Source of the DNA: JAOUEA01 sp963762075
Lineage (GTDB): Bacteria; Actinomycetota; UBA4738; HRBIN12
Direction of reading: 5' to 3'
NCBI GenBank assembly: GCA_963762075.1
Contig: CAVXJC010000006.1
Span: 1 to 64,000 of the forward strand
DNA length: 64,000 nt
Below are positions 51,935 through 61,083 of the stretch, one piece after another. Numbering within the stretch: position 1 is the first letter of the stretch; every line of letters starts with the position of its first letter. The notes below the pieces were generated by a model. The model made no database searches, had not been told where the DNA came from, and saw nothing but the letters and a program-made list of their open reading frames with translations. Both the position numbers and the translations under genes were made by a program.

Positions 51935-53008
51935 ATGCGCAAGACGGCGTGCTGCCTCGCCATCATCCTGCTGGCCGGCGTTCTTGGTGCCGTGCCGGCG
52001 TTCGCGACGTTCGGTGCGATCGTCGAGCTCCCCGCGGATGCGATCTACTCCCCCTACGGGGGTCCGGCGACCGTGACGTTCACGTTCGAGCCTGAGGACG
52101 CAGCTGCGATCTTCACCGCGCGGATCCGACGGCCGGGACACGGCGAGATCAAGACGAAGGACTACCTGGTCGACCCCGACACCCAGACCTCACCGCACGC
52201 CGTTACGTTCTCGTGGGCGAAGCTGTCTGTCGCTGCCCCCACCGACTACGTGGTCGACGTCCGCCGTCAGGGAGAAGGCTCGGTGATCACGAGTGAGACC
52301 TTCACGTTGCTCCCGAAGCTGGTCTCCGAGCTCTCGGCGCAGCCGTCGCCCTTCTACCCCCTGGTCCAGGACGGATACAAGGACCGCACCACGATCGGCT
52401 TCTCGCTGGCGGCCGATACCGTCGAGACGGTCGTTCGGATCTTCGAAGATGACGCGTTCGGTCGATGCTGCGGTGCGGAGATCCGCTCCGAAAGCTTGGG
52501 CCCGCTCGCGGCGGGCGGGCAAGGCTGGATCTGGGACGGTGCCATGGACGACGCATCGATCGCCCGGAAGGGCACCTACTTCGCACGGGTCAGCGCGACC
52601 GACACGGACGGGGTGTCGATGGTCTCGAAGGCTCAGAAGTTGAAGATCACGAAGGGTCTGATCCGCAGGACGGCCACGAAGCAGAAGAACGGGAGCGCGT
52701 ACGCGCGCACTGCACACGAGCAGGAAACCGCGTACGCGGGCGACTGCCGGGTATCGCGCGTCGCGGCGACGCACGAGGCCGACATCCTCTGCGTCAACGC
52801 GAAGATCTCGGTCTACTGGCGATGGGGTCTGAGGCCGGGGGAACGGATCGAGTCGATCTCGTTCGTGATCCAGCGGGGCATCTACGGATGTCACCGGGCT
52901 CAGGGCCACACGGACACGCAGTCGTTCGTGCGCGTGCATTCGCCGCCGACCTCGTCGTGCTCCGTCGTCTCGGCCACGATCAAGTACAGCTACCCCGTGC
53001 AGGCCTGA
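51935..53008 (+). CDS. Secreted protein with Ig-like (FlgD-type) domain
   Basis: A 357-residue exported protein. The signal peptide M-R-K-T-A-C-C-L-A-I-I-L-L-A ends near A-F-A. Two beta-rich modules follow: residues ~30-130 (V-T-F-T-F-E-P-E-D) and ~150-250, where W-I-W-D-G-A-M-D-D and G-T-Y-F-A-R-V-S-A-T resemble a FlgD-type Ig fold. The last ~100 residues contain several Cys (G-D-C-R-V, I-L-C-V-N, Y-G-C-H-R, S-S-C-S-V) that may form disulfides. Function unknown; an extracellular or wall-associated role is likely. Confidence 0.65.
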   Translation: MRKTACCLAIILLAGVLGAVPAFATFGAIVELPADAIYSPYGGPATVTFTFEPEDAAAIFTARIRRPGHGEIKTKDYLVDPDTQTSPHAVTFSWAKLSVAAPTDYVVDVRRQGEGSVITSETFTLLPKLVSELSAQPSPFYPLVQDGYKDRTTIGFSLAADTVETVVRIFEDDAFGRCCGAEIRSESLGPLAAGGQGWIWDGAMDDASIARKGTYFARVSATDTDGVSMVSKAQKLKITKGLIRRTATKQKNGSAYARTAHEQETAYAGDCRVSRVAATHEADILCVNAKISVYWRWGLRPGERIESISFVIQRGIYGCHRAQGHTDTQSFVRVHSPPTSSCSVVSATIKYSYPVQA

Positions 53009-53095
53009 GGTTCCCGCTGAACAAGGTGCCTGGTACGCACACCGACGATGCAGCAGGGTGATGGTCATGACTGGCGTCGTGACGAGCACATCACG

Positions 53096-54121
53096 TCAGT
53101 CGCCCCAGCGGGTGACGATCTGCCCTCGGATCCCGGGCAGCGGCAAGGACTCGGCCTCCGTCTCGACCGCTTCTCGTGCCGCGCTCGAGAGACGGCGCCA
53201 CGTCTGGATCGCCACCACTTCGTGCGCACGTCGCCACGTTCCCACGATCTCGCCACGCACGAGCAGGCCACCCGGCCACACGCGAGGGGTCCAGAGCATG
53301 CGGCGGCGCTCGGCGTCGGGGACCAGGAGTTGGCGATCGGCTCCCTGGAGGAGGAAGTAGGCATCGCCGCTCGGCAGGAGCCGTGCGGGCGCCACGGGAC
53401 CCGGAGCGGCCAGGAAGGTCGGCTCGTCGCGGGTGAGGATCCACGCGTCGCCGACCGGCGTTCGCACAGGGGTCAGCGACCTGCGGAGCGCATCGAACGC
53501 CTGGCGCCCTCGCGGCCCGCCGATCCCCGCCCAATCCGCGAACGCCTCTGGCGTGGTGGGACCGAAGATGTGCAGGTATCGGCGCGCGAGCTCGAGGCGA
53601 GCGTCGCGCGGGTCGACCTCGGGTGGCGGCACCGTCCAGACGGTCGGCAGCCGGGCGCCGTCCCACCTGATCACGACCGTTCCGGTCGGTGCGGCGTAGC
53701 GGAGCCGATTGGGGGGTTCCCCGAGCGCTCTTCCCGCCTCGCCGTAGGTGATCGACTCACCACCGAGGAGCGCGTGCAGACGGGCGGCGAGATCCTCCGC
53801 GACCCGCCGGCCTCTTGCATCGTCCGGAAGCCTCCCGAGGGAGAAGACCGCGAGGTCGCGTGCCGCGACGACGTACGCGTTGAACCGCGGCCCCCACAGC
53901 TGGACGAGCGATGGGTCCTCCCAGGTGGACGATCGGGTCCCCTCGACGCGCGCGTTGATCGAGAGGAGCGCGGCTCTGGGCATGCTGTCCTGCAGGCCGG
54001 CCCACGCGGCACGTCGGAGCGAGCGTCGTCCGGGTGGGAGCCGCTCGTCGAGCGCGCCGACGTGCCGTCGGAACGCGAGGATCTGCGCTCGCGTGAGAGC
54101 GAGTCGAGGCGTCGTCGTCAC
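53096..54121 (-). CDS. Winged-helix DNA-binding-domain protein (HTH_42/AlkZ-like)
   Basis: A 341-residue protein of the HTH_42 family, related to the AlkZ-type DNA glycosylases. Recognised by the arrangement L-T-R-A-Q-I-L-A-F-R-R, the middle G-P-T-T-P-E-A-F-A-D-W-A-G-I and the late L-L-P-S-G-D-A-Y-F-L-L-Q-G-A-D. G-R-Q-A-F-D-A-L-R-R is also typical. The Q-x-Q or Q-x-D catalytic motif of true glycosylases is not obvious, so enzymatic activity is uncertain. GTG 54121 is chosen; the frame stays open upstream, antisense-like over the next gene. Single gene, convergent with the secreted protein. Confidence 0.75.
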   Translation of the reverse strand: MTTTPRLALTRAQILAFRRHVGALDERLPPGRRSLRRAAWAGLQDSMPRAALLSINARVEGTRSSTWEDPSLVQLWGPRFNAYVVAARDLAVFSLGRLPDDARGRRVAEDLAARLHALLGGESITYGEAGRALGEPPNRLRYAAPTGTVVIRWDGARLPTVWTVPPPEVDPRDARLELARRYLHIFGPTTPEAFADWAGIGGPRGRQAFDALRRSLTPVRTPVGDAWILTRDEPTFLAAPGPVAPARLLPSGDAYFLLQGADRQLLVPDAERRRMLWTPRVWPGGLLVRGEIVGTWRRAHEVVAIQTWRRLSSAAREAVETEAESLPLPGIRGQIVTRWGD

Positions 54122-54152
54122 ACGCGCACCACGGACGTCGGGGCAGCCACGG

Positions 54153-54794
54153 CTACGACGGATCTCTCGGATCGGGCCGATCCAGATCCCAGTGCCGGAC
54201 CATCGAACACATCCACGCTGCCTCGCCGGTCGGTGCGAACGCGACCCGCGTGACCGCGCGCTGGCCACCTTCATGATCGGAATACAGCAGCTCCACGGCG
54301 AACAGCCGCCGCGCCCGGAACGCCTCGACGAGGGCGGGATACTCGGGGTCGTCGTGATCGCGGAGCGCCCCTTGCCAGAAGCCGATGTCGCTCCCCGCGA
54401 TGTACAGGTCGCGGAGCTGCCGCCGGAAATCCTCAGGCTCAGCGTGCGGATGCGGGTCAAGGAGCTCCGTCCCGACGAGGTGCCATCCGTGCAACACCGC
54501 GATCCCCGAACCGGAGTTGCGAAGTGACATCGCCATGAGGATGTCGCCATCGATCTCCTCCACGCTCGCGCCGGCGCCGGGAAGTTGGATCCAATGCTCG
54601 TCCGGCCACATGACCTTCTGAACGGGATCCTCCAGTCGCGATGGGACGAGGAGTGGACGGATCCCGATCTGCATCGAGTACTCGGCGATGCGGGCGGCGC
54701 GGTTCGCGGCCCGGACCGCCACGAACGTGGCGAGCGCGAGGACGAGCGTGCCTACCGCGGTCGCGAGCGAGGCGACGGTCGACCAATCGGTCAT
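54153..54794 (-). CDS. Membrane-anchored hypothetical protein
   Basis: A 213-residue protein. One N-terminal transmembrane helix (V-A-S-L-A-T-A-V-G-T-L-V-L-A-L-A, residues ~7-28) and a soluble domain with L-R-N-S-G-S-G-I-A-V and F-A-V-E-L-L-Y-S-D-H. The pattern of a single helix followed by an L-x-N-x-G-x-G beta motif is common in uncharacterised actinobacterial proteins. ATG 54794 is chosen over a longer frame that lacks a ribosome-binding site. It lies upstream of the HTH_42 gene, ~30 bases away. Confidence 0.6.
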   Translation of the reverse strand: MTDWSTVASLATAVGTLVLALATFVAVRAANRAARIAEYSMQIGIRPLLVPSRLEDPVQKVMWPDEHWIQLPGAGASVEEIDGDILMAMSLRNSGSGIAVLHGWHLVGTELLDPHPHAEPEDFRRQLRDLYIAGSDIGFWQGALRDHDDPEYPALVEAFRARRLFAVELLYSDHEGGQRAVTRVAFAPTGEAAWMCSMVRHWDLDRPDPRDPS

Positions 54795-54975
54795 CGCATC
54801 AGCGTATAGGGAGGGTAGGCGCCTCTGCGGCGCGATCCTGAGCTCGTCCGCTTCCCCGATGCCGGCCAGCGTCAGCCTTCCATGCGGTCGATCGACGACC
54901 CTCCGATCACGTTCGTCTGCTACCGGGCAGTGCTCCACCCACACGTGACAATTACATGCGGCTGGGATAGACGGG

Positions 54976-55443
54976 TCATTCAGCCACCGCCCGCGGCTCG
55001 AGGACGACGACCGCAGTCTCCTGTGGACGTCGCGCGGCGTATCCGTCGAGGTTGTCGTCTATCTCGCGCCAGCGCTGCCACAGCTGTTCACGCTCTTGGC
55101 CAACCGCGGCCCTGCCCACCACCTCGCGCCGGATCCCACCCGCGAGCTCGACGACTGCCTCGGGATGAGCCTGCAGGTTCAGCCACCAGGCGGGCTCGGC
55201 CGCTCCCCAGCCGTTCATGGCCATCGAGACCAGGTTGGGACCGTCCTCGTAGTAGCCGACGATCACGCTCCGGGACTCGCCGCTGCGCCGGCCCAGCGTG
55301 GTGAGCCGCGCGGCGCCCCATTTCCCCGATCGCGGAGGCCACAGCCCCCTGCGGCTCCCTGTGGCGCGCACGATCAGCCGGTGCACATGCCAGGCGGTCA
55401 CGACGAACCATCGCGGTGGGAGACGCGGCTTTCCTCCGGCCAT
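54976..55443 (-). CDS. Deazaflavin (F420)-dependent nitroreductase-family protein
   Basis: A 155-residue split-beta-barrel protein of the DDN/F420H2-dependent oxidoreductase family. Visible landmarks: L-T-T-L-G-R-R-S-G-E-S-R-S-V-I-V-G-Y-Y, then N-L-V-S-M-A-M-N-G-W-G and P-A-W-W-L-N-L-Q-A-H-P-E-A. This segment order (G-R-(R/K)-S-G and W-x-x-N-L-x-A-x-P) is the family's diagnostic pattern. It reduces diverse substrates with F420H2 in mycobacteria. Its presence suggests the host makes cofactor F420. ATG 55443. Confidence 0.85.
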   Translation of the reverse strand: MAGGKPRLPPRWFVVTAWHVHRLIVRATGSRRGLWPPRSGKWGAARLTTLGRRSGESRSVIVGYYEDGPNLVSMAMNGWGAAEPAWWLNLQAHPEAVVELAGGIRREVVGRAAVGQEREQLWQRWREIDDNLDGYAARRPQETAVVVLEPRAVAE

Positions 55444-55619
55444 ATCGAGTCCCTCCCTCGAGGACAGACCTCACCCCTGTTCACGTGTGTCACCGGCCGA
55501 TGGCCTGGGAGGCCGCAGGTCCACGTGCTGCTCTCGATGCCGTCGCCGCCGATATCCTAGTGCTCCGCCTCAACGACCTCCGGCCGGCGGTGCTCGATGT
55601 GACCGGAAAGGAGACGAGG

Positions 55620-56144
55620 ATGGCTCAGCGCCCACTCCTGTTCGTGACCCGGACATCGGTCACGTCGAAGGCCCCGCCCGAGGCAGTGTTCGACGTCATC
55701 ACCGATCTCGATGCGCACTTGGAGTGGTCTGGCGAGCGGGCGGCAGACAACACCTTCAAGCTGCTGACCCTCGAGGCATCGGAGCGCGCGGCATCCGTCG
55801 GTACCACGTTCACCTCGACCGGAGCCAACTTCAACGGCACTTTCCATGATCGGTCGGTCGTCACGGAATCGGCGAGACCGAACCTGTTCACCATCGAGAC
55901 CGATGCCCGTCTGGATCGCAAGCGGGGCAAGACCTGGGAGGTGCACTTCCAGCATCGCTACGACGTCCAGCCGAACGGCGAGGGGTCGCGAATCGTCTAC
56001 ACGGAGACGATCCAACGCGTGAACTACGTTCCATACTGGTTGAAGCCGGGGGTGCGTTCCATCTTCCGACCCCTGGTCAACGGGGCCGATAGGAAGCAAC
56101 TGTCGAACCTCGCTCGGCTTGCCGAGGAGCGTTCAGGCATCTGA
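55620..56144 (+). CDS. SRPBCC/polyketide-cyclase-like protein
   Basis: A 174-residue START-like fold. Starts with V-T-S-K-A-P-P-E-A-V-F-D-V-I-T-D-L-D, the typical N-terminal strand-helix of SRPBCC ligand-binding proteins, followed by G-T-T-F-T-S and S-R-I-V-Y-T-E-T. ATG 55620 lies after GAGACGAGG. Frame-open sequence upstream is not conserved. Function is not predictable; members bind hydrophobic ligands. Confidence 0.78.
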   Translation: MAQRPLLFVTRTSVTSKAPPEAVFDVITDLDAHLEWSGERAADNTFKLLTLEASERAASVGTTFTSTGANFNGTFHDRSVVTESARPNLFTIETDARLDRKRGKTWEVHFQHRYDVQPNGEGSRIVYTETIQRVNYVPYWLKPGVRSIFRPLVNGADRKQLSNLARLAEERSGI

Positions 56145-56398
56145 CCCGGGAAGCTCGAGTCGAGTCGGTGGGTGTTCTCAGAACTCTCTAAACCAACGGG
56201 AATCGCAGCCTCTCCCGAGGAGTACCCGCAGTCAAGGAGGCAGGGGTCACCTCCCGGCACGCCTGTCGCGCTCCTGCCTACCTTGGCGGCGATCCCCGAG
56301 TTCGCGGGCATTCCTGGTGGGTCAACTCGCTCACTTGACCCGTTCGCCGGCGTGCGCATAGGGTTGCGCTCAGGTCGGCTGCCCGCCGAGAGGGAGCC

Positions 56399-56683
56399 AT
56401 GCCGCGATATCTCGTTCAGCGAAACTTCGGCAATATCGACGATGAGCATCTTGAGCTGCGTGCGCGCAAGAGCAAGTTGCTCACCGAGACCGACTTCACC
56501 CAGATCACGTGGGAGCACAGCCACGTCGTCGGAAGCCCCGACGGGGCCGTCCGTACCTTCTGTATCTACTTCGCACCGGATGAAGCTATCGTGCGTGATC
56601 ACGCCGACGCGATGGGCGGACACCAGATAGAAGTGATCTACGAGATCGGCGGAGACGTGGCGCCATCCGACTTCACGAACTAG
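56399..56683 (+). CDS. Small DUF4242-like (nickel-binding-type) protein
   Basis: A 94-residue ferredoxin-like-fold protein. P-R-Y-L-V-Q-R-N-F matches the start of DUF4242/SCO4226-type proteins (P-K-Y-L-V-E-R-x-F), and W-E-H-S-H-V-V with C-I-Y-F-A-P-D-E supplies His and Cys candidates for metal. ATG 56399 has a strong GAGAGGGAG site. It overlaps the convergent cyclase-AAA gene by 11 bases. Confidence 0.7.
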   Translation: MPRYLVQRNFGNIDDEHLELRARKSKLLTETDFTQITWEHSHVVGSPDGAVRTFCIYFAPDEAIVRDHADAMGGHQIEVIYEIGGDVAPSDFTN

Positions 56684-58826
56684 CGGGGTCCACTCGCGCC
56701 GCGCGCCGAAGGGTCTCCTCGTCCATCTGCGAGTGCTCGTATCGCGACCAAGCGACGCTGCGACGAAGACCGATCGAGCGGCGCCGGCCCTCCTCGTCCT
56801 TCGGGATCAGCGAGAGCGCCTCCTCGAATAGGGCCACCGCCTCGGCGTTCGCCCAGGCGCGCTCGGCACGCTCGGCCGCCGAGAGCAGGTAGCTCACTGC
56901 TCGCTGCGGGTCGCCTCCTTCCTTCCAGTGGTGGGCGAGGATTGCGGCGATGCTGTCGGCTTCCGGCACCGTCTGCTCGAAGTACTGGGCCACCGCCTGG
57001 TGCCGGTCGCGCCGGTCGCTCTTCGTGAGCGTCGAGTACGCGACGTCACGGATCAGTATGTGGCGGAACGCGTACTCGCGGTCGCCCTCGACCTTCGAGG
57101 AGGGCTCCGTCCGGATGAGGTCGCGCGATTCCAGCGAGTCCAATGCGTCGTCCAGCGCATCGCCGCTGGTGCCGAGTCCGCCCAGCACACCATGCCAGAA
57201 GACCTTGCCCACCACGGCCGCGTCGTTCAGCACCGATCTCTCGTGCCTGGGTAGGGCATCGAGTCGCGCCGCGATCATCGCCTTCACCGTGGTGGGGAGG
57301 ACCGCGCGGTCACCGCCCTCAGCGACCCACGACGACAGCTCCTCGATGAACAGCGGGTTCCCGCCCGCCGTCGCCTCGATCTGCGCCGCGACCTCGACAG
57401 CCAGCGTTGGCGTGAGCTGCGCCGCCAGGGCTTGTGATTCCTCGGTCCCCAACGGCTCGAGACGGATCGTGAACGAGGAGAGCTGGCCGCCGCCCCACAT
57501 CGGCCGGATGTCGAGCAGCTGGGGTCGGGCGAGGCACAGGAGCAGGATCGGCGTGTCCTTCATCCGGGCCGCCAGCGAGTCGATCAGGTCGAGCATGCTG
57601 GGGTGGGCCCAGTGGATGTCGTCGAACACGAGGAGCGTGGGCTGATCGTGCGCGAGCGCCTCCACGAACCGGCGGGCGGCGTCGAAGACCTCGCGTCGAT
57701 CCTCGGCGGAGGCCTCGGCTGTCCCTACGAAGACGGCCAGCCGTTGCGAGACTTCAGGGTCATCAACCCCTAGCCCTGCGAGGGAGCGCTCCAGCTTCTC
57801 GGTTATCACTGCATCGACGTCGAGCTCGAAGACCCCCGCGACCTCCTTCACGAGCTGCCCGAAGGCCTCGTAGCCGACGCTCTGGGTGTAGGGAAGCTCT
57901 CGCACCAGCAGGGATCGGCCGCCGGTGCGCTCCATGTGGTTCGCCAGCTCCGCCGCGATGCGGCTCTTGCCGATGCCCGGCTCGCCGAGGATCGTGACCA
58001 GGTGCGCCCGCCGCCCGGTCACCACGCGTTGCCAAACATCGTCGAGCAGGCCGAGCTCGCTCCCGCGACCGAGGAACGGCGTCTCGCTGGGGCGCTGCCC
58101 GAAGTCGGTGAGGGGCTCGACGGCGAGCCAGGTGGGGACCGGGTCTCGCTTGTTCTTGGCGATGACGGGCTCGACGTTCTCGTAACGGATCGATCGGTGC
58201 GTGGCGCGGTGGGTCTCCTCGCCCACGAGCACGCGTCCCGCCGGCGCAGCGGATTGGAGCCGCGACGCGGTGTTCACCATGTCGCCCACCACGAGCGCTG
58301 TACTCTCCGACGTGGGATCGAGCTCTACGACTGCCTCGCCGGTGTTCACCCCCACGCGCACCCTGAGCTCGGCATCGGGCAGTTCTTCGTTCAGAGCGGC
58401 GACGGCGACCGGGATCTGGAGGGCGGCGCGAACGGCGCGCTCGGCGTCGTCACCCCGGGCCACGGGGGCGCCGAACACGGCCATCACGGCGTCGCCGATA
58501 AACTTCTCGACGGTGCCGCCGAAGCGCTCGATCTCCACGCTCACGCGCCGGTAGTAGTGCTCGAGCAGCTCGCGCACGTCCTCCGCGTCGGTGGACTCCG
58601 ACCGCGAGGTGTAGCCCACAAGGTCGGCGAAGACCACCGAGATAACCTTCCGCTGTCGCTCCGCGTCCTCGGACCTCGCCCGGGTTCCGCATGCCGGGCA
58701 GAACCGTGCGTCCTCGGGGCCGTTCGCTCCGCAATGGCTGCAAACCCATCCCACACCCGCCCCACACGTCGCACAGAAACGAGACTCATCCGGGTTCGCT
58801 GCGCCGCAACTCGTGCACACCCTCAC
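56673..58826 (-). CDS. Zinc-ribbon, class III cyclase and AAA/NACHT-like ATPase protein
   Basis: A 717-residue multi-domain protein. Two zinc ribbons at residues ~3-50 (C-T-S-C-G, C-A-T-C-G, C-S-H-C-G, C-P-A-C-G); a class III cyclase at ~60-220 (F-A-D-L-V-G-Y-T with the first metal Asp, F-I-G-D-A-V-M-A-V-F, V-N-T-A-S-R); and an AAA-type module from ~260 with Walker A L-G-E-P-G-I-G-K-S and Walker B L-L-V-F-D-D-I-H. Helical (TPR-like) sequence closes the protein. The family usually exceeds 1,000 residues with a long TPR tail, so this one is short at its C-terminus. GTG 58826. The family links nucleotide signalling with an ATP-driven regulatory module; the signal is unknown. Confidence 0.85.
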   Translation of the reverse strand: MRVCTSCGAANPDESRFCATCGAGVGWVCSHCGANGPEDARFCPACGTRARSEDAERQRKVISVVFADLVGYTSRSESTDAEDVRELLEHYYRRVSVEIERFGGTVEKFIGDAVMAVFGAPVARGDDAERAVRAALQIPVAVAALNEELPDAELRVRVGVNTGEAVVELDPTSESTALVVGDMVNTASRLQSAAPAGRVLVGEETHRATHRSIRYENVEPVIAKNKRDPVPTWLAVEPLTDFGQRPSETPFLGRGSELGLLDDVWQRVVTGRRAHLVTILGEPGIGKSRIAAELANHMERTGGRSLLVRELPYTQSVGYEAFGQLVKEVAGVFELDVDAVITEKLERSLAGLGVDDPEVSQRLAVFVGTAEASAEDRREVFDAARRFVEALAHDQPTLLVFDDIHWAHPSMLDLIDSLAARMKDTPILLLCLARPQLLDIRPMWGGGQLSSFTIRLEPLGTEESQALAAQLTPTLAVEVAAQIEATAGGNPLFIEELSSWVAEGGDRAVLPTTVKAMIAARLDALPRHERSVLNDAAVVGKVFWHGVLGGLGTSGDALDDALDSLESRDLIRTEPSSKVEGDREYAFRHILIRDVAYSTLTKSDRRDRHQAVAQYFEQTVPEADSIAAILAHHWKEGGDPQRAVSYLLSAAERAERAWANAEAVALFEEALSLIPKDEEGRRRSIGLRRSVAWSRYEHSQMDEETLRRAARVDPASS

Positions 58827-58899
58827 GCGAAAAGGATATCCGGGTGAGCCCGGCGACCAGCGGCCCGATAGCAGCAACCAGGGGACCGAACTGCGGAGG

Positions 58900-59148
58900 T
58901 CAGGATGATCGCTCCCTCATCTCACCCGTCATCATCGCGAGCCTCGGTAAGACGATTGGCAGCCGCCAGGTGCTGCGCCGGGTCGAGGAGGAGCAATCGG
59001 TCTCGAGGATTCGGCAGCCGAACATCTCCCTCGCGAGCTCCACGGCTACGACGCGAACCGCGTCAGGATCCAAGAGATGCTCGGGATCAGCGGGCATCGA
59101 CCACCCTTGGACCTCATCGAGGACGTAGTCGGGTGCGTGGATCCCCAT
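58900..59148 (-). CDS. Small hypothetical protein
   Basis: An 82-codon frame with ATG 59148 preceded by a GAGAGGATGAG stretch. The first ~50 residues (H-A-P-D-Y-V-L-D-E-V-Q-G-W-S) are acidic and look protein-like; the last 30 are Arg/Ser/Thr-rich. No motif is recognised. It lies upstream of the cyclase-AAA gene on the same strand. It could be spurious. Confidence 0.3.
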   Translation of the reverse strand: MGIHAPDYVLDEVQGWSMPADPEHLLDPDAVRVVAVELAREMFGCRILETDCSSSTRRSTWRLPIVLPRLAMMTGEMRERSS

Positions 59149-59416
59149 TTCTCATCCTCTCGCGCAGGCTGCGGGGTTCGCAGCTATACGGATGCGGTCC
59201 TCGACACCGATACCGGGTCATCGGATCCCAAGCCTCACCCTGGTCTCGAGTGACACCGGCGTTGAGGACCGTGCTGCCGCCGCCGTCAACCATCAACAGG
59301 AGGACGCCAGCGCCCTCGAATGAGGCCTGACTTCAGCGGTAAGCCCCTCACCGCGTGGGTCTCAGGGTTCTCCACCGGCGCATCTTCACCCGCGACCTCC
59401 GAAGCAGCGCCCCACG
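59149..59416. other. Gap before the second flippase gene
   Basis: About 270 bases with no recognised gene, hairpin or repeat. Confidence 0.35.
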
Positions 59417-60994
59417 TCACGCCCTTCGGCCGCGTAAGCGAGCGCGAACAGCGTCTAAGACGACGCGATCGTCGGCGTCGATCCCGAGAAGCGTCGTGGC
59501 CGTCACGTAGACAACGACGGTCGCCGCAGTGCCAACCAGGAGCGATGCGAATCCGCCTCCCATCAGGGCGCGGATCGAGAGGGCGACGCCGCCCGCGATC
59601 ACGCCCGCGGCCAGGCCTTTCACGAGACCTAGGTTGAAGGCAAACATCTTCAGGAACACCCATACCTGCGTCATGCGTGCGATGGTCAACAGGGCGATCG
59701 TCGACGCCCAAGCGATCGCCGCGCCGGACATCCCCAATCGAGGAATCAGCACGATGTTCAGTCCGACGTTCAACACCACCGCGGCGAGGTAGTTCGCCAT
59801 CTGAACGACGGGCCGCCCGGACATCGTGAGCATGTATCCGCAGGGGCCGCTCGCGGCACTGAACAGCCAGGCGACGGTCATGATCTGCGTTACCACGACG
59901 CCCGATTCGAACGCCGGCCCGAAGATGGCGAGCAGCTCACGCGGGAAAACCAGGAGGACGACGAACCCGGGCAGTGACAGCCGGACGACCCAGCTCGTGA
60001 TGAGGGCGAAGGTCCTCTTGAGGAGCTCGTACCGGCCTCGCCGATAGAGGTCGGCGATCCGCGGCGCGAACGAGTTCGTCACCGGCGCAACGAATATGGT
60101 CGCCAACAGCGTGAGGCGCGTCGCGACCTGATACACGCCCACGTCGGCCGCGGAGCTGTAGATGCCGAGCAGGATCGTATCGGCCCACAGCAGGCCGTTG
60201 CTGGCGATGTTCGACAGCCAGCTCGGCGCTGAGAACGTTAGGAGCTCGCGCACGTAGTAGCGAGGGCGTGCCTCGATCCGACCGACCAGGCGTTTCAACG
60301 CGATAGAGGCCAGGACGGCGGACGTCGTGTTCGTCACGACGAGGGCGATCATGACGCCCGTCAACCCCCATCCGGCCCAGATCATCGACAGCGTGAGGAC
60401 GATGCGGAAGGCCGGCTCGAACACGAGGTTGATGAGCGCGTACGGCTTCATCGTCTTGAAGCCCCGAGTCGCGCCGAGCGCCGCGTCCGTGTAGGCGGTC
60501 GCCGGCAGCGCGACCGCGACGAACCGCAGAACCGAGATCAGCCGCAGTTCGTCGTGGAACGCATGCACGGCGAGCCAGGGCGCGAGCGCAAAGAGCGCGA
60601 TGCCCATGATGGCTGCGATCGCGACCGTCGTCGTGAGGCCGAGCCGGATCGTCCCACGCAGCGCAGCATCGTCGCCATCGGCCCTGTGCACGACCACGTA
60701 CCGCGTCAGCGTGTCGGTGGCAGCAGCAGATGCGACGAGGCTCAGGAACGCGAGGATCGCGAACGACTGGAAATACAGACCGGCGACATCGGCCCCGAGC
60801 AGCCGCGCGATGACCAGCGTGATCGCGAAACGCAGCGCCTGATTGAAGAGGGCGCCGCCGAAGTTGGTGCCGCCTTGGCGCGCCATCCCCAAGACCTCTG
60901 CTCGACGACCGTCGTCGCCGAGACGATCCCCCCGCTGGTCGCCCGGCGCGCTGGCCACGGGTCCTTCGACCTCGGGGTCCTCTTTGCCCGACAC
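59417..60994 (-). CDS. Wzx-like polysaccharide flippase, second copy
   Basis: A 525-residue MOP-superfamily membrane protein with 12-14 helices. N-terminus G-G-A-L-F-N-Q-A-L-R-F-A-I-T and D-V-A-G-L-Y-F-Q-S-F-A; internal L-L-W-A-D-T-I-L-L-G and F-A-P-R-I-A-D-L-Y-R-R-G. It is a paralogue of the flippase at 22415-23944, with the same order of blocks over the whole length. GTG 60994 start. It lies ~90 bases after the HprK-like gene, so it probably belongs to the second polysaccharide cluster. A polar ~35-residue leader precedes the first helix. Confidence 0.86.
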   Translation of the reverse strand: MSGKEDPEVEGPVASAPGDQRGDRLGDDGRRAEVLGMARQGGTNFGGALFNQALRFAITLVIARLLGADVAGLYFQSFAILAFLSLVASAAATDTLTRYVVVHRADGDDAALRGTIRLGLTTTVAIAAIMGIALFALAPWLAVHAFHDELRLISVLRFVAVALPATAYTDAALGATRGFKTMKPYALINLVFEPAFRIVLTLSMIWAGWGLTGVMIALVVTNTTSAVLASIALKRLVGRIEARPRYYVRELLTFSAPSWLSNIASNGLLWADTILLGIYSSAADVGVYQVATRLTLLATIFVAPVTNSFAPRIADLYRRGRYELLKRTFALITSWVVRLSLPGFVVLLVFPRELLAIFGPAFESGVVVTQIMTVAWLFSAASGPCGYMLTMSGRPVVQMANYLAAVVLNVGLNIVLIPRLGMSGAAIAWASTIALLTIARMTQVWVFLKMFAFNLGLVKGLAAGVIAGGVALSIRALMGGGFASLLVGTAATVVVYVTATTLLGIDADDRVVLDAVRARLRGRRA

Positions 60995-61083
60995 GCCTCA
61001 GGCGCCGCGCTCGAACGCCGAACGATCGGCGCGGCGATGCCCTCGGCACAGGCGGTGATCGCCGAGACGGAGCCGATGGTCGC

